Assembly (NCBI GenBank): GCA_944324225.1
Contig: CALUVL010000002.1
Location: forward strand, 124,001 to 188,000
Length of the DNA: 64,000 nt
Direction: 5' to 3'
Source of the DNA: Candidatus Gastranaerophilales bacterium
GTDB taxonomy: Bacteria > Cyanobacteriota > Vampirovibrionia > Gastranaerophilales > Gastranaerophilaceae
This document shows positions 24,735-33,225 of this stretch, one piece after another (the stretch's first letter is position 1; each line of letters starts with the position of its first letter). A program made the position numbers and the translations under genes. The notes under the pieces were generated by a model. The model worked only from the letters and a program-made list of their open reading frames with translations, searched no databases and was not told the origin of the DNA.

Positions 24735-25214
24735 ATGCCTTTTAGATACCGACTGCAAAAAGTGCTGGATTTTCGAATCCGAAAAAAAGAAGAACAACTT
24801 CTTGTTGTTCAAAAAGCCCAACAGGCAGTATTTATTGCAGAGGAAAATATCCGCAAAAATAACGAAGAAATTCGAGAAACGCAAATAAATATGCGTCAGG
24901 CGGATCCAATGATGTATGAAACGTATGACAGGTACCTTATACATCTCTGGGAAAAGGCAGAACAACTTGAACAAATAAGAGCGGAAGCCCAGAAAGTTCT
25001 CGATATGGAGAAAGCAAAACTCGTAAAACTGGAGCAGGCCGTAAAAGTTCTGGAAAAGCACAAAGAAAAAAGCCGTGAGGCTTATTTAGAAGAAGAGAAA
25101 AAAGCCGAGCTTAAAGGCTATTCCGAACTTGGTGTTCAGCGTTTCTTCAGGCAGGAACAGGAACGTCAGGAAGAGGAAGAATTGATGAAGCAGTTGAGGC
25201 AACTGGAGGGCTAA
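24735..25214 (+). CDS. fliJ: Flagellar export protein FliJ
   Basis: Coiled-coil chaperone-escort protein that links the FliI ATPase ring to FlhA in the flagellar type III export gate. It opens with FRYRLQKVLDFRIRKKEEQ, the classic FliJ N-terminus, and is helical with heptads throughout 159 residues, rich in Glu, Lys and Gln. The stop overlaps the next ATG by one base (TAATG), so it leads a three-gene flagellar cluster with a FliK-like protein and a rod/hook protein. FliI itself is not in the window. Confidence 0.85.
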   Translation: MPFRYRLQKVLDFRIRKKEEQLLVVQKAQQAVFIAEENIRKNNEEIRETQINMRQADPMMYETYDRYLIHLWEKAEQLEQIRAEAQKVLDMEKAKLVKLEQAVKVLEKHKEKSREAYLEEEKKAELKGYSELGVQRFFRQEQERQEEEELMKQLRQLEG

Positions 25215-26158
25215 TGAATATAGATACATCAACTCTTACACCGACAAATGATAAAAATAATTATATAGCTGCATATCAAAACTCAATTGCAAAAGGTGAT
25301 GATGCATTCAAGTTTCAAATGGAAGCGCTTTCAGGCAATGTTACCTCTTCAAAGCTTGGTGAAGCTGAGTCTGATGTTAAAACAGAACCCGAAAATGAAG
25401 TAAGAGAATATGATAATGATGAAAAATCTGAAGATGAATCAGCAATAACTTCAAAAACTGATGATAAAATCACAAAAACAGAATCTCAGAAAGAAAATCA
25501 GGTCAAAAATAATGACTCGGGACAAAATCAGCAGAACCAACAGAGCCAACAAAATAATCAGAACCATCAAAATGCTCAATCTTCATTGCTTTCGGATGAA
25601 ATTGCACAGATTCAAAGATTAAATTCAAAAAACGGTATTGTTAATAATTTTCAAAATATTAATTTTCAAGCGGGCATTAGCGAGGATGTTTATACCTCTG
25701 CTCCTGCAGTTGATTACAGCAGATTTTCAATGTCAGAAGGTGATGCTTTGTTTTTTGCAAATCTTGTAACAAAGACTGATATGTCAATGCAGAGTATTGC
25801 CGGCGGATTTCAAAAGGCTTTGGATACTGCAAATGTGCAGTCGGTTCAAAAAACAGCAAAAATTTCAAGTGTTCTAATGGATGCTCTTGTGGATTCTATG
25901 AATAACAACAAAGCTTTTAGAATTGATTTTGACAAGGATGTTTCTGTTGTTATGAGGGTAGACAAAGACGGGTTGCTAAATGCCAATTTTATTCCGGGGG
26001 ACAAGGCTGTTGAAGCTTATTTAAAAAATAATATTTCATATTTAAGACAACGGTTTGATGACGAAAATCTTCCTTACAATGAATTAACATACAGCAAATA
26101 TAAACAGCATGATCAAGAATCGGAAAAACGCAAAGATAAGGAGAATGATAATGAATGA
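25214..26158 (+). CDS. Divergent FliK-like hook-length control protein
   Basis: A 314-residue protein that I infer to be the FliK equivalent. The N-terminal half is low-complexity, rich in Asp, Glu, Gln and Asn with QNQQNQQSQQ-like runs near 100-120, as in FliK ruler regions. The C-terminal part (about 235-285) has the pattern of the FliK substrate-switch domain: hydrophobic strands V-S-V-V-M-R-V, LNANFIPG, then AVEAYLKNNISYLRQRFDDENLP. Position between fliJ and a hook/rod gene supports this. Similarity is weak and needs profile comparison. It overlaps the next gene by 8 bases. Confidence 0.6.
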   Translation: MNIDTSTLTPTNDKNNYIAAYQNSIAKGDDAFKFQMEALSGNVTSSKLGEAESDVKTEPENEVREYDNDEKSEDESAITSKTDDKITKTESQKENQVKNNDSGQNQQNQQSQQNNQNHQNAQSSLLSDEIAQIQRLNSKNGIVNNFQNINFQAGISEDVYTSAPAVDYSRFSMSEGDALFFANLVTKTDMSMQSIAGGFQKALDTANVQSVQKTAKISSVLMDALVDSMNNNKAFRIDFDKDVSVVMRVDKDGLLNANFIPGDKAVEAYLKNNISYLRQRFDDENLPYNELTYSKYKQHDQESEKRKDKENDNE

Positions 26159-26987
26159 TTCTTATACCACGGCACTGAATACTCAAAAGTCAACGCAGAA
26201 TTGGATGGATGTTATAGCCTATAACATGACGAATGTTTATACACCGGGTTTCAAAGAAGCTCAGGTTAATTTTAAGACTTTTCTTGGTGGTGCAATTGCT
26301 GATGATTATGATAAAAAAATGGATCAGGGAAAATCTACTCCCGGTACATCTAAAGATAACCTTTTTTTAGAGGGCAAAGGTTTTTTCTTAACGAAAACAC
26401 CAGAAGGAAAAAGCGTTTATACTAGATTGGGTGAATTTACTTTTGATGGTGAAGGCGTTTATCGTGCAAAGAACGGCAATACTGTTCAAGGGTATATTTT
26501 GAATGATAAAGGCGAAATTATGCAGGGTACAAAGACAGTTTCACAGGATTTATATGAGCAGACTGCACTAAATGGCGGAGCTCTGGATGTTCCTACAACC
26601 AGTATTAAACTGTGGATTGACCCAAGCAACGGCAAATTTTTGGGTAAATATGACGATTATGAAATAAAGGAAGATGGTACAATTTACGGTAAGGCAGATG
26701 GCGGAAAAAGAACAATTCCTTTATATAGAATCACAACACGTAACTTCCATAATTCTGCCGCTTTATATGAAATTAATGAAGGATATTTTATAGAAACTGA
26801 AGAATCAGGAAAGCCTGTTCTCGGTATGGGAGAAATTCGTTCTGGGCTTTTGGAAATGTCTAATGCTGATTTTAAAGGTAATATTTCCTATTATCAGATG
26901 GCAAAGCTTCAGATGGAAATTTCAAATAAATTGATTTCTACCAATAAAGAATTGCTTGAAGAAGCCTTGAGATTGGTAGGAAACTAG
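26151..26987 (+). CDS. Flagellar rod/hook protein of the FlgE/FlgF/FlgG family
   Basis: Axial flagellar protein exported by the type III apparatus. The N-terminal rod motif is visible (ALNTQKSTQNWMDVIAYNMTNVYTPGFKE), as is the C-terminal one (GLLEMSNADFKGNISYYQMAKLQMEISNKLI). The central GKGFFLTKTPEG and YTRLGEFTFDGEG match the FlgF/FlgG core. At 278 residues it is nearest FlgF or FlgG; which of them cannot be decided. I start at 26151, where AAGGAG is 7 bases upstream; upstream in-frame ATGs are poorly placed. A strong terminator follows. Confidence 0.86.
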   Translation: MNDSYTTALNTQKSTQNWMDVIAYNMTNVYTPGFKEAQVNFKTFLGGAIADDYDKKMDQGKSTPGTSKDNLFLEGKGFFLTKTPEGKSVYTRLGEFTFDGEGVYRAKNGNTVQGYILNDKGEIMQGTKTVSQDLYEQTALNGGALDVPTTSIKLWIDPSNGKFLGKYDDYEIKEDGTIYGKADGGKRTIPLYRITTRNFHNSAALYEINEGYFIETEESGKPVLGMGEIRSGLLEMSNADFKGNISYYQMAKLQMEISNKLISTNKELLEEALRLVGN

Positions 26988-27033
26988 ATTTTCGGGTTGT
27001 AATTCTGCGAATATGGTTTAAACTCCATTTTAC

Positions 27034-27059
27034 AAAGGAACTTATAAAAGTTCCTTTTT
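27034..27059 (+). terminator. Rho-independent terminator after the rod/hook gene
   Basis: AAAGGAACTT and its perfect ten-base complement enclose an ATAA loop, ending in five T. The stem overlaps the stop codon of the convergent minus-strand gene, so it may act in both directions. Confidence 0.8.
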
Positions 27060-28046
27060 GCTTGTATTAGATTTCAAAATTTCCAGTATGTTAATTATTT
27101 CCTCTGATAAATCTTCTTTGCCTTTGATATTTAACTTAACCAGGTTAGCAAATTCAGATTTTTTGAACTCGTGTAAGCCTCTGTTTTTAAATATTTCTTC
27201 TAGAATTTTAACTTTTGGCAGATCCTGTTTTAAAAAATCAAGATCAATAAGGGAAATGTTTTCAAATGCATAATCGAGAGTTCTTGCAACAAGCTGTAAA
27301 GGCAAAAGATCTTCAAATTCTCCGCTTGCAAGTATATAAACATCATCAATTTCTCTTTGTCTTGCCTTGATAGATAAAAGATTATCGGAAGCATCTTTAT
27401 CAAGAAGTACAAAAATAGGTATTTTCAGATTTTCAGCCAGTTCATAATAAGTTTTAACAACCTGATTTTTGCCTCCTGCGGAAATTATATGAATACCGTT
27501 TTTGTCAAAATTAAAACCGTGAATATCAGCAAATACAGGCAGAAGGATTTCTTCCGTAATTCCTTCGCAAATTATGACTTTTTCAACCGGAAAGAGAAAA
27601 GATTCTGCTTTTCTTGTTTTTAGAATGTCTTGTGAATTTCCAAGAGCATCAAGCCATTTTAGGTTTTTAACTTCATTTCCGGAAAAGAGTTTTGTTATTC
27701 CTTTGTAGTTAATCTTGTTTTGCAGAAGTTTTTCAGTTTGCTGGGATAATTCAAAAACGGAGTTTTCGTAGTCATAAAGCCGTTGATTTATAAGATAGTC
27801 GCCGTCAGAGTGGAAATTCAATGTTTCAAGCGAGTAGTTGATGATACTTTCTGCCATTGATTTAATTAGTTGATAATCTGTTTCGTCAAGCTGTTGTTTT
27901 TTTAATTTAGGTGCTATAAGATTTCCTGTTATTATTTCTTTAAAAACTCTAAGATACTTAACTTCTGTATTTTTGAACCTTGTAAGTCTGTCTGCCGAAA
28001 TAAGCAGTTGTTCTTTTGTTAACGGTTTTATTTTAATCTTTTCCAA
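27042..28046 (-). CDS. Stand-alone OLD-type TOPRIM protein
   Basis: A 334-residue protein with a TOPRIM nuclease-like domain of the OLD family. CEGITEEILLP (Glu161 and Glu165), ISAGGKNQVVKTYYELA (about 188-204) and VLLDKDASD (Asp216, Asp218) form the expected metal-binding set. The SMC-like ATPase half of OLD proteins is missing; the first 140 residues are helical and of unknown nature. It may be a nuclease in repair or defence, or a partner of an ATPase elsewhere. The start is TTG, supported by AAGGAA five bases upstream. It is isolated and convergent with the flagellar cluster. Confidence 0.75.
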   Translation of the reverse strand: MEKIKIKPLTKEQLLISADRLTRFKNTEVKYLRVFKEIITGNLIAPKLKKQQLDETDYQLIKSMAESIINYSLETLNFHSDGDYLINQRLYDYENSVFELSQQTEKLLQNKINYKGITKLFSGNEVKNLKWLDALGNSQDILKTRKAESFLFPVEKVIICEGITEEILLPVFADIHGFNFDKNGIHIISAGGKNQVVKTYYELAENLKIPIFVLLDKDASDNLLSIKARQREIDDVYILASGEFEDLLPLQLVARTLDYAFENISLIDLDFLKQDLPKVKILEEIFKNRGLHEFKKSEFANLVKLNIKGKEDLSEEIINILEILKSNTSKKELL

Positions 28047-28139
28047 TAGTTCCTTCTTTACATTTATTTACTTAATGAATTTTTATAGCAATTTTTTTGC
28101 GTTATTGTTGTTTATATAAATAAGTGGAGTGAAATTGAA

Positions 28140-29576
28140 GTGTATCCAGTAGGTGTAAATTTAAGATATTATAATTATAACACAAGCCTAAATTCGCAGG
28201 CGGAAAAAGTTTCTGCTGTTTCAAATTCTTCTGCACAACCAACAGTAGGTTATGTTATTAATCCTTTGTTTAATGACCGTATTCCGTTCAATCCATCATT
28301 TGCCTCCTCAAAATTAAGAACTCGTATGAACAGTGAGGAAGAAAAAAATAAATATAATACAATTCTGACTATGCTTGACAAATCCTCAAAGAAAAAGATG
28401 AAAGAACTTTTGAAAACAGGAATTCTTTTGAACGCTAATTCAAATGACAATTCTACTGTTCTGGACAATCTTTATAATATCGCAATAAAAGAACGTGCAC
28501 ATGGTCTTTCCAGAGAAGGAATCCTGAAAGACACAATTGATACCCTTTCAGATCCGCATGTAATAACCCAACAATTCGGAGATATCCCAGAAAATCAGAA
28601 AGCTACAATTTTGGATTTATACATGAAAGAACAGCAGGTTGATAAAAACAATATTCTTCAGCGTAAAAATGCCGAAAATGATATAAATGTTGAGCATTCA
28701 GGTACATGTGTTGCTTCGAGTATTGAATTTAATCTGGCTTCAAAGTTTCCAGCGGAATTTGCAAGATTTGCAGAAGGCCTTACTTCTCCTGCAATGTCGG
28801 TTAATAAAAATATAAAAATGAAAAATTTGACGGATAACACGCTCGATTCAATTTGGCTTTTGAATGCTTTTGAAGTCCCGTATAAAATGGATGATTATGA
28901 TAGTGCAAATTTGATGTTTGCGCCTGACAAAAATGCTATTATAAGAGCCAGAATTCAGACAACAAACAGAGATCCTAATGAAAGATCTGCATTGGATGTT
29001 TTAATGCAGTCAACATTTATGCAGATAGGCTCACAACAGACTTATGATACCCTGAGTGATAAGCGTAAAGGTAAATTTAACAATAACGACAAAGGTTTGA
29101 TTGAATTTGAAAAAACATTTACAGAATCAGTAGTTGAAGACAAAAACAAAATTTCTGTAACTTATCAGAAAGTAGATGATAATGCTAAACTTATCGGGTA
29201 TGAAACTGATTTTGAAACAATGAAAAAACAGATTTCAGATGCGCTTGCAAAAGGTGAAAATGTCATAATAGGCTATACAGAAGTCGATACTAATAACGAA
29301 ATTATAAACGGTCATGAAATTACAATAACAGGTCAAAAATATGACGACTCAGGAAGATTGATTTATATTTGCAATGATACAGATGACGATATTCCGCATG
29401 CTGTTGAATATAGTGCGGAAATATTGTTACCGAAAATTCACCACGCAGGGCTTCCTCAGGAAGTAGTCCAAGACGATGTAAAACTTGTCGAAAACTGGGT
29501 GGAAGGTCTTAAATCATACAAGGAAATGAAGAAAAATAAAAATTCTAATTCTGTATCGAGCCCGATGGCAGCGTAA
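28140..29576 (+). CDS. Putative papain-like cysteine peptidase, lineage protein
   Basis: Function unproven. The 478-residue protein has SGTCVASSIEFNLAS with Cys190, then INGHEITITG with His392 and YICNDTDDD with Asn412/Asp413. The order Cys, His, Asn/Asp with these contexts fits the papain/C39 fold catalytic triad. It has no signal peptide; the N-terminus is Asn/Tyr/Ser-rich and probably unfolded. The start codon is GTG with GGAG about 12 bases upstream, so the start is moderately sure. It precedes the nucleotidase gene on the same strand by about 80 bases containing half of a TTGTTACAA motif. Confidence 0.6.
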   Translation: MYPVGVNLRYYNYNTSLNSQAEKVSAVSNSSAQPTVGYVINPLFNDRIPFNPSFASSKLRTRMNSEEEKNKYNTILTMLDKSSKKKMKELLKTGILLNANSNDNSTVLDNLYNIAIKERAHGLSREGILKDTIDTLSDPHVITQQFGDIPENQKATILDLYMKEQQVDKNNILQRKNAENDINVEHSGTCVASSIEFNLASKFPAEFARFAEGLTSPAMSVNKNIKMKNLTDNTLDSIWLLNAFEVPYKMDDYDSANLMFAPDKNAIIRARIQTTNRDPNERSALDVLMQSTFMQIGSQQTYDTLSDKRKGKFNNNDKGLIEFEKTFTESVVEDKNKISVTYQKVDDNAKLIGYETDFETMKKQISDALAKGENVIIGYTEVDTNNEIINGHEITITGQKYDDSGRLIYICNDTDDDIPHAVEYSAEILLPKIHHAGLPQEVVQDDVKLVENWVEGLKSYKEMKKNKNSNSVSSPMAA

Positions 29577-29655
29577 CTATTTGTTACAATTTACCCCCCG
29601 AACAGTCAAAAAAAAAATTCAGAAACGTTAGAACAAATGAAAACAGGTAAATGTG

Positions 29656-31218
29656 ATGATTAATCCAAATTCATATAGGAATACAAACCTCGTAAGCCAA
29701 TATTATCAGCAATGGCATGAAAATACATCAACCCCTCAAAATAAAAAACAACCCGTTGCCAAAACAAGCATTTTTTACTTGAATGATGTGCACGGTAAAA
29801 TGACAAATATGGAACGAATAAAAACAGTTTCAGATGTTTTTGATAGGTCGAAGAAAGATGAAAATACCGCACGGTTAAAGCTGGCATCCGGAGATATAAT
29901 TCTAGGTGCTAATTTTATATCAAATATGGTAGCAAGCAAATTCCTAAACTGGATTGGCGTCAGTGCAAATGCGCTTGGCAATCATGAACTGGATGTTGTA
30001 CCGAGCCGTCTTGCAGAATTGTTGAAGAATGCAAACTTCAAACTTCTGGCAATCAACGCCTCAGTTGCTCCGACAAGCCCGATGGCAGGAAAAATTCAAA
30101 AATCAACAATTGAAGAACGTGACGGTCAAAAATTCGGTATAATCGGTATTGCCCCAGCTGATATGGCAGAACGTGTAAAACTTAATGCTTCGATGAAAGA
30201 TATTAAAATAGATGATTTTGATACCACTATCAAAAAGGTTCAGGAAGAAGTAAACAATCTTCGTTCACAAGGTATTAATAAGATTATCCTTCTCTCACAC
30301 AGCGGACTTAAGCAGGATAAAAAGATTGCGCAAGAAACTGAAGGTATAGATATAATTATCGGCGGACATTCTCATGATATGGTTAGGGATGTAAAAGCTG
30401 GTGAAAACCTGATATCGTCTAAAAATGGTGAGCCTGTTGTGATTACACAGGCCGGAAAAGACGGTGAGAATGTCGGAGTCTTGAATGTCGAATGGACTGA
30501 TGACGGAGTACTGTCAAAAGTTCAAAATAATGTTATTAACACCCGTAAATTCAACAGAACGCTTCCATCAAGGACTGCTGTAGAAGAAATTATCGGAAAA
30601 CCTGAGATTTTGGGAACTGTAGCTTATGCCGATCCGGAACCCAAAAATCGTTTGATAAGTAACAACCCGCATGGAAACCTGATTGCAGATGCTATGCGTC
30701 AGGAATTAGGCACCGAAATCGCAATTCTGAATGCCGGTAATATCAGAGGCCATTTTGATGTCGGAAATGTAGACAGCCGTTTGATTAATGACATTACGCC
30801 TTTTGAAGATAAAATGCTTGTCGGTAATCTTTCAGAAAAAGATATTGTTGAAGCCCTAAAAGTAGGCGGCAAGTCGCTTCAGGCTCACAACTCAAAGCCG
30901 GGAATTCTTCTGGTTTCAGGCATGAAATATACCATGAATGATAAAGGCGAACTGCTTGATTTGTCTTATATTGATAAAGACGGCGCAGAGCATAAAATTG
31001 ATGTAAACAATCCTGATCCAAATCATAAACTAACCTGCGCAATGGACGATTTCTTTGCAATGGGCGGTGACAATTATTTGCCCAGCAATGAAAATCCGGA
31101 TTTTATTATCCGGAAATACAACGTGGATAAAAATAAACTTGCCTGTGATTACATCAAGAAGATGAAACAGCCTCTTGAAATCAGAGATGATGAAAGAGTT
31201 AAGATAGTTCAGTCTTAA
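29656..31218 (+). CDS. Bifunctional 5'-nucleotidase/2',3'-cyclic phosphodiesterase-like (UshA family)
   Basis: Two-domain metal-dependent phosphoesterase of the UshA/CpdB type. The N-terminal calcineurin-like domain has YLNDVHGKM, LASGDIILG, ALGNHELDVV and GGHSHDM metal ligands. The C-terminal nucleotidase domain has GNLIADAMRQE and ILNAGNIRGHF. Family members are usually periplasmic, yet no signal peptide is seen: the first 40 residues are Asn/Gln-rich and polar. Export by another route or a cytoplasmic role is possible. I prefer the ATG at 29656 over the GTG one codon earlier. The stop is convergent with fliA, overlapping by 4 bases. Confidence 0.87.
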   Translation: MINPNSYRNTNLVSQYYQQWHENTSTPQNKKQPVAKTSIFYLNDVHGKMTNMERIKTVSDVFDRSKKDENTARLKLASGDIILGANFISNMVASKFLNWIGVSANALGNHELDVVPSRLAELLKNANFKLLAINASVAPTSPMAGKIQKSTIEERDGQKFGIIGIAPADMAERVKLNASMKDIKIDDFDTTIKKVQEEVNNLRSQGINKIILLSHSGLKQDKKIAQETEGIDIIIGGHSHDMVRDVKAGENLISSKNGEPVVITQAGKDGENVGVLNVEWTDDGVLSKVQNNVINTRKFNRTLPSRTAVEEIIGKPEILGTVAYADPEPKNRLISNNPHGNLIADAMRQELGTEIAILNAGNIRGHFDVGNVDSRLINDITPFEDKMLVGNLSEKDIVEALKVGGKSLQAHNSKPGILLVSGMKYTMNDKGELLDLSYIDKDGAEHKIDVNNPDPNHKLTCAMDDFFAMGGDNYLPSNENPDFIIRKYNVDKNKLACDYIKKMKQPLEIRDDERVKIVQS

Positions 31219-31877
31219 TAGTCATACTGTTCGTGATTGTTGAGATATTCTTTGACGAAGTTAAGCGACGACTGAACAATACGTGTAACCCTTGAAGGCG
31301 ACAAACCGATTTGAGTTGCGATATCCTTAACCTGCATATTTCTGTAAAATCTGTATTCAACAACTGTTCTGTCTTTAGGCGGAAGTTTTGATATTGCGGC
31401 TCTTATCATTCTGCCTAATTCCGTAATTTCAGCCTGTTCGTCGGGTTTGGCATGCGGATCTTTCAAAAAGTCAAAAGGAGAATCATTGTCACTGGCTGCA
31501 GCCGCTAGTCCGTCAATAGATAAAACGGTTTCATAAACAGCTTCACGGACTTTTGCTTTTTGCATGTCCATTCCTTCAACTTCTTCTTCCTGCTCAAACT
31601 CATCATCTGCTTTATGTTTCATTGAATACCATTTATAACGGATGCGAAGTTCATTTCTGATTGCCCATCTTACGGCTGTTGCAATATACGCCATATTGTA
31701 ACGTTCAAGCTGTTCCGGGGTTTTGTTTTTAATAAGAGCCTGTACTGCAATAATACCAATTGACAAAAGTTCTTCATACTCAACCATATGAGCCGGTATT
31801 CTTCTGTGTTCGACTTTTGCAACTTTTCTTACTATATCAAGGTATTCTTGTAGTCTGTTCTTTTCCTGCATAATCAT
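31215..31877 (-). CDS. fliA: RNA polymerase sigma factor for flagellar genes (FliA/sigma28)
   Basis: Sigma70-family factor, 220 residues. Region 2 is seen in EELLSIGIIAVQALIKN and YIATAVRWAIRNELRIRYKW; region 4 in ISKLPPKDRTVVEYRFYRNMQVKDIATQIGLSPSRVTRIVQSSL (split by the HTH). Region 1.1 is absent, and position just after flhB points to the flagellar class rather than a general factor; a stress or sporulation-like role is the alternative. There is an acidic insertion between regions 2 and 3. The start is ATG at 31877 or two codons later; neither has a clear ribosome binding site. Confidence 0.8.
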   Translation of the reverse strand: MIMQEKNRLQEYLDIVRKVAKVEHRRIPAHMVEYEELLSIGIIAVQALIKNKTPEQLERYNMAYIATAVRWAIRNELRIRYKWYSMKHKADDEFEQEEEVEGMDMQKAKVREAVYETVLSIDGLAAAASDNDSPFDFLKDPHAKPDEQAEITELGRMIRAAISKLPPKDRTVVEYRFYRNMQVKDIATQIGLSPSRVTRIVQSSLNFVKEYLNNHEQYDY

Positions 31878-31879
31878 GA

Positions 31880-32977
31880 TTATTTTTTAGTGTTAGGCTC
31901 TGTACCTATTCTACTTCTCTTTTGATTATTTTTCAAGTTGTAAACAAAAAGTAAAATTTCGGCAATAGCTTTGTATAATTCGGGCGGAATTTGTCTGTTC
32001 AAGTCGACCATCTTAAACAGGGCTCTTGCAACAGGCGGATTTTCTATTACCGGAATGTTGTGCTCTCGTGCAATGTTAATAATTTTTTTTGCAATAAGCT
32101 CTGTACCTTTTGCAATAAGCATAGGAGAATCCATTTCCTCAGCTTTATATTTAAGCGCGCAGGCAATGTGAATCGGGTTTGTTACGACAAAATCCGCATC
32201 AGGAACAGCGTCCATCATGCCTCGTTGAAGCATCTGCATACGTCTTTGTCTGAGGGCTGCTTTGACATTCGGGTCGCCTTCTGTGTTTTTGTATTCATCT
32301 TTAATTTCCTTAAAAGACATTTTTTGATCTTTTAAAAATTTCCATTTTGTGACCCCGTAGTCGGCGGCTGCAATAACAAGAAATGCGATGCAGGCTTTGA
32401 AAATAAATTCAGTAACGAGTTTGCCGAACTCAATCATTACCGCAAAGTTATTATCAATAGCGGCAAGCATTAAAATATGTTCAATATGAGCCATATAAAC
32501 TGTCCAGCCGATATATCCGAGAAGAATAACTTTTACTATATTTTTAAAAAGTTCAAAGAGTGTTTTTATGGACATTATATTTTTGAAGTATTTGGTAGGG
32601 TTAAGTTTATCAAGTTTCGGCATTAGAGGAGCTGTCGCCACAAGCGGACCCACCTGAATAAAATCTGCAAGTATTGCTACAAGCCATGCCAGAAATAAAA
32701 TCGGACCGATAATAAGGGCGGCACATTTTATAGTAATCGTCAATATATAAGCCATACCAATCTTTTCAAGATGTGCATTAGGAATTTGCTCATACATAAG
32801 TGTAAAAAGCTGAGTGATTTGATTCCAGATAAACGGTGAAACTCCGTAGATTGCAGTGAATAAAACCAGTAAAGAAATTGCAGTTGAAAAATCTTTTGAT
32901 TTTACAACCTGCCCTTCTTTGCGAGCCTGTTCCAGTTTTCTGGGCGTCGCATCAAATTGTTTATCTTCATCACCCAT
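31880..32977 (-). CDS. flhB: Flagellar type III export switch protein FlhB
   Basis: Inner-membrane component of the flagellar export gate that switches substrate specificity from hook to filament. It starts with DKQFDATPRKLEQARKEGQV, the classic FlhB N-terminus, followed by four membrane helices to about residue 205 and a cytoplasmic domain. The autocleavage motif reads NPIH (about 267-270) instead of the usual NPTH; Asn, Pro and His are kept. The C-terminus is normal (ENPPVARALFKMVDLNRQIPPELYKAIAEIL split). It is directly followed by fliA. Confidence 0.93.
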   Translation of the reverse strand: MGDEDKQFDATPRKLEQARKEGQVVKSKDFSTAISLLVLFTAIYGVSPFIWNQITQLFTLMYEQIPNAHLEKIGMAYILTITIKCAALIIGPILFLAWLVAILADFIQVGPLVATAPLMPKLDKLNPTKYFKNIMSIKTLFELFKNIVKVILLGYIGWTVYMAHIEHILMLAAIDNNFAVMIEFGKLVTEFIFKACIAFLVIAAADYGVTKWKFLKDQKMSFKEIKDEYKNTEGDPNVKAALRQRRMQMLQRGMMDAVPDADFVVTNPIHIACALKYKAEEMDSPMLIAKGTELIAKKIINIAREHNIPVIENPPVARALFKMVDLNRQIPPELYKAIAEILLFVYNLKNNQKRSRIGTEPNTKK

Positions 32978-33042
32978 ACTACTTCCTTCTTAATAATTAT
33001 TATAGCATGGTCAAAATGAGTATAAAGTTTATATTAAAGTGA

Positions 33043-33150
33043 ATGGCTAAACAAATTGAATGTGTGACATGGGGAGAGTATATCCGATTTCATTATGAAA
33101 TAGTGAGACACGCAATCTCAGGTTATGGGGTAAATGTTTTCAGTATCTAA
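33043..33150 (+). CDS. Possible 35-residue small protein
   Basis: An open frame in the 248-bp gap between flhB and deoC would encode MAKQIECVTWGEYIRFHYE and so on, 35 residues. It has a weak purine run upstream and no recognised homologue. Its mixed, protein-like composition is the only support, so it may be chance. Nothing else is visible in this gap. Confidence 0.2.
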   Translation: MAKQIECVTWGEYIRFHYEIVRHAISGYGVNVFSI

Positions 33151-33225
33151 ATTCTGCGAAGGAAATAAATTCCGCAGTTTTTAGGAAGCTTTTAAGATTT
33201 TGTATTTTATATAGTAATATTTGTA

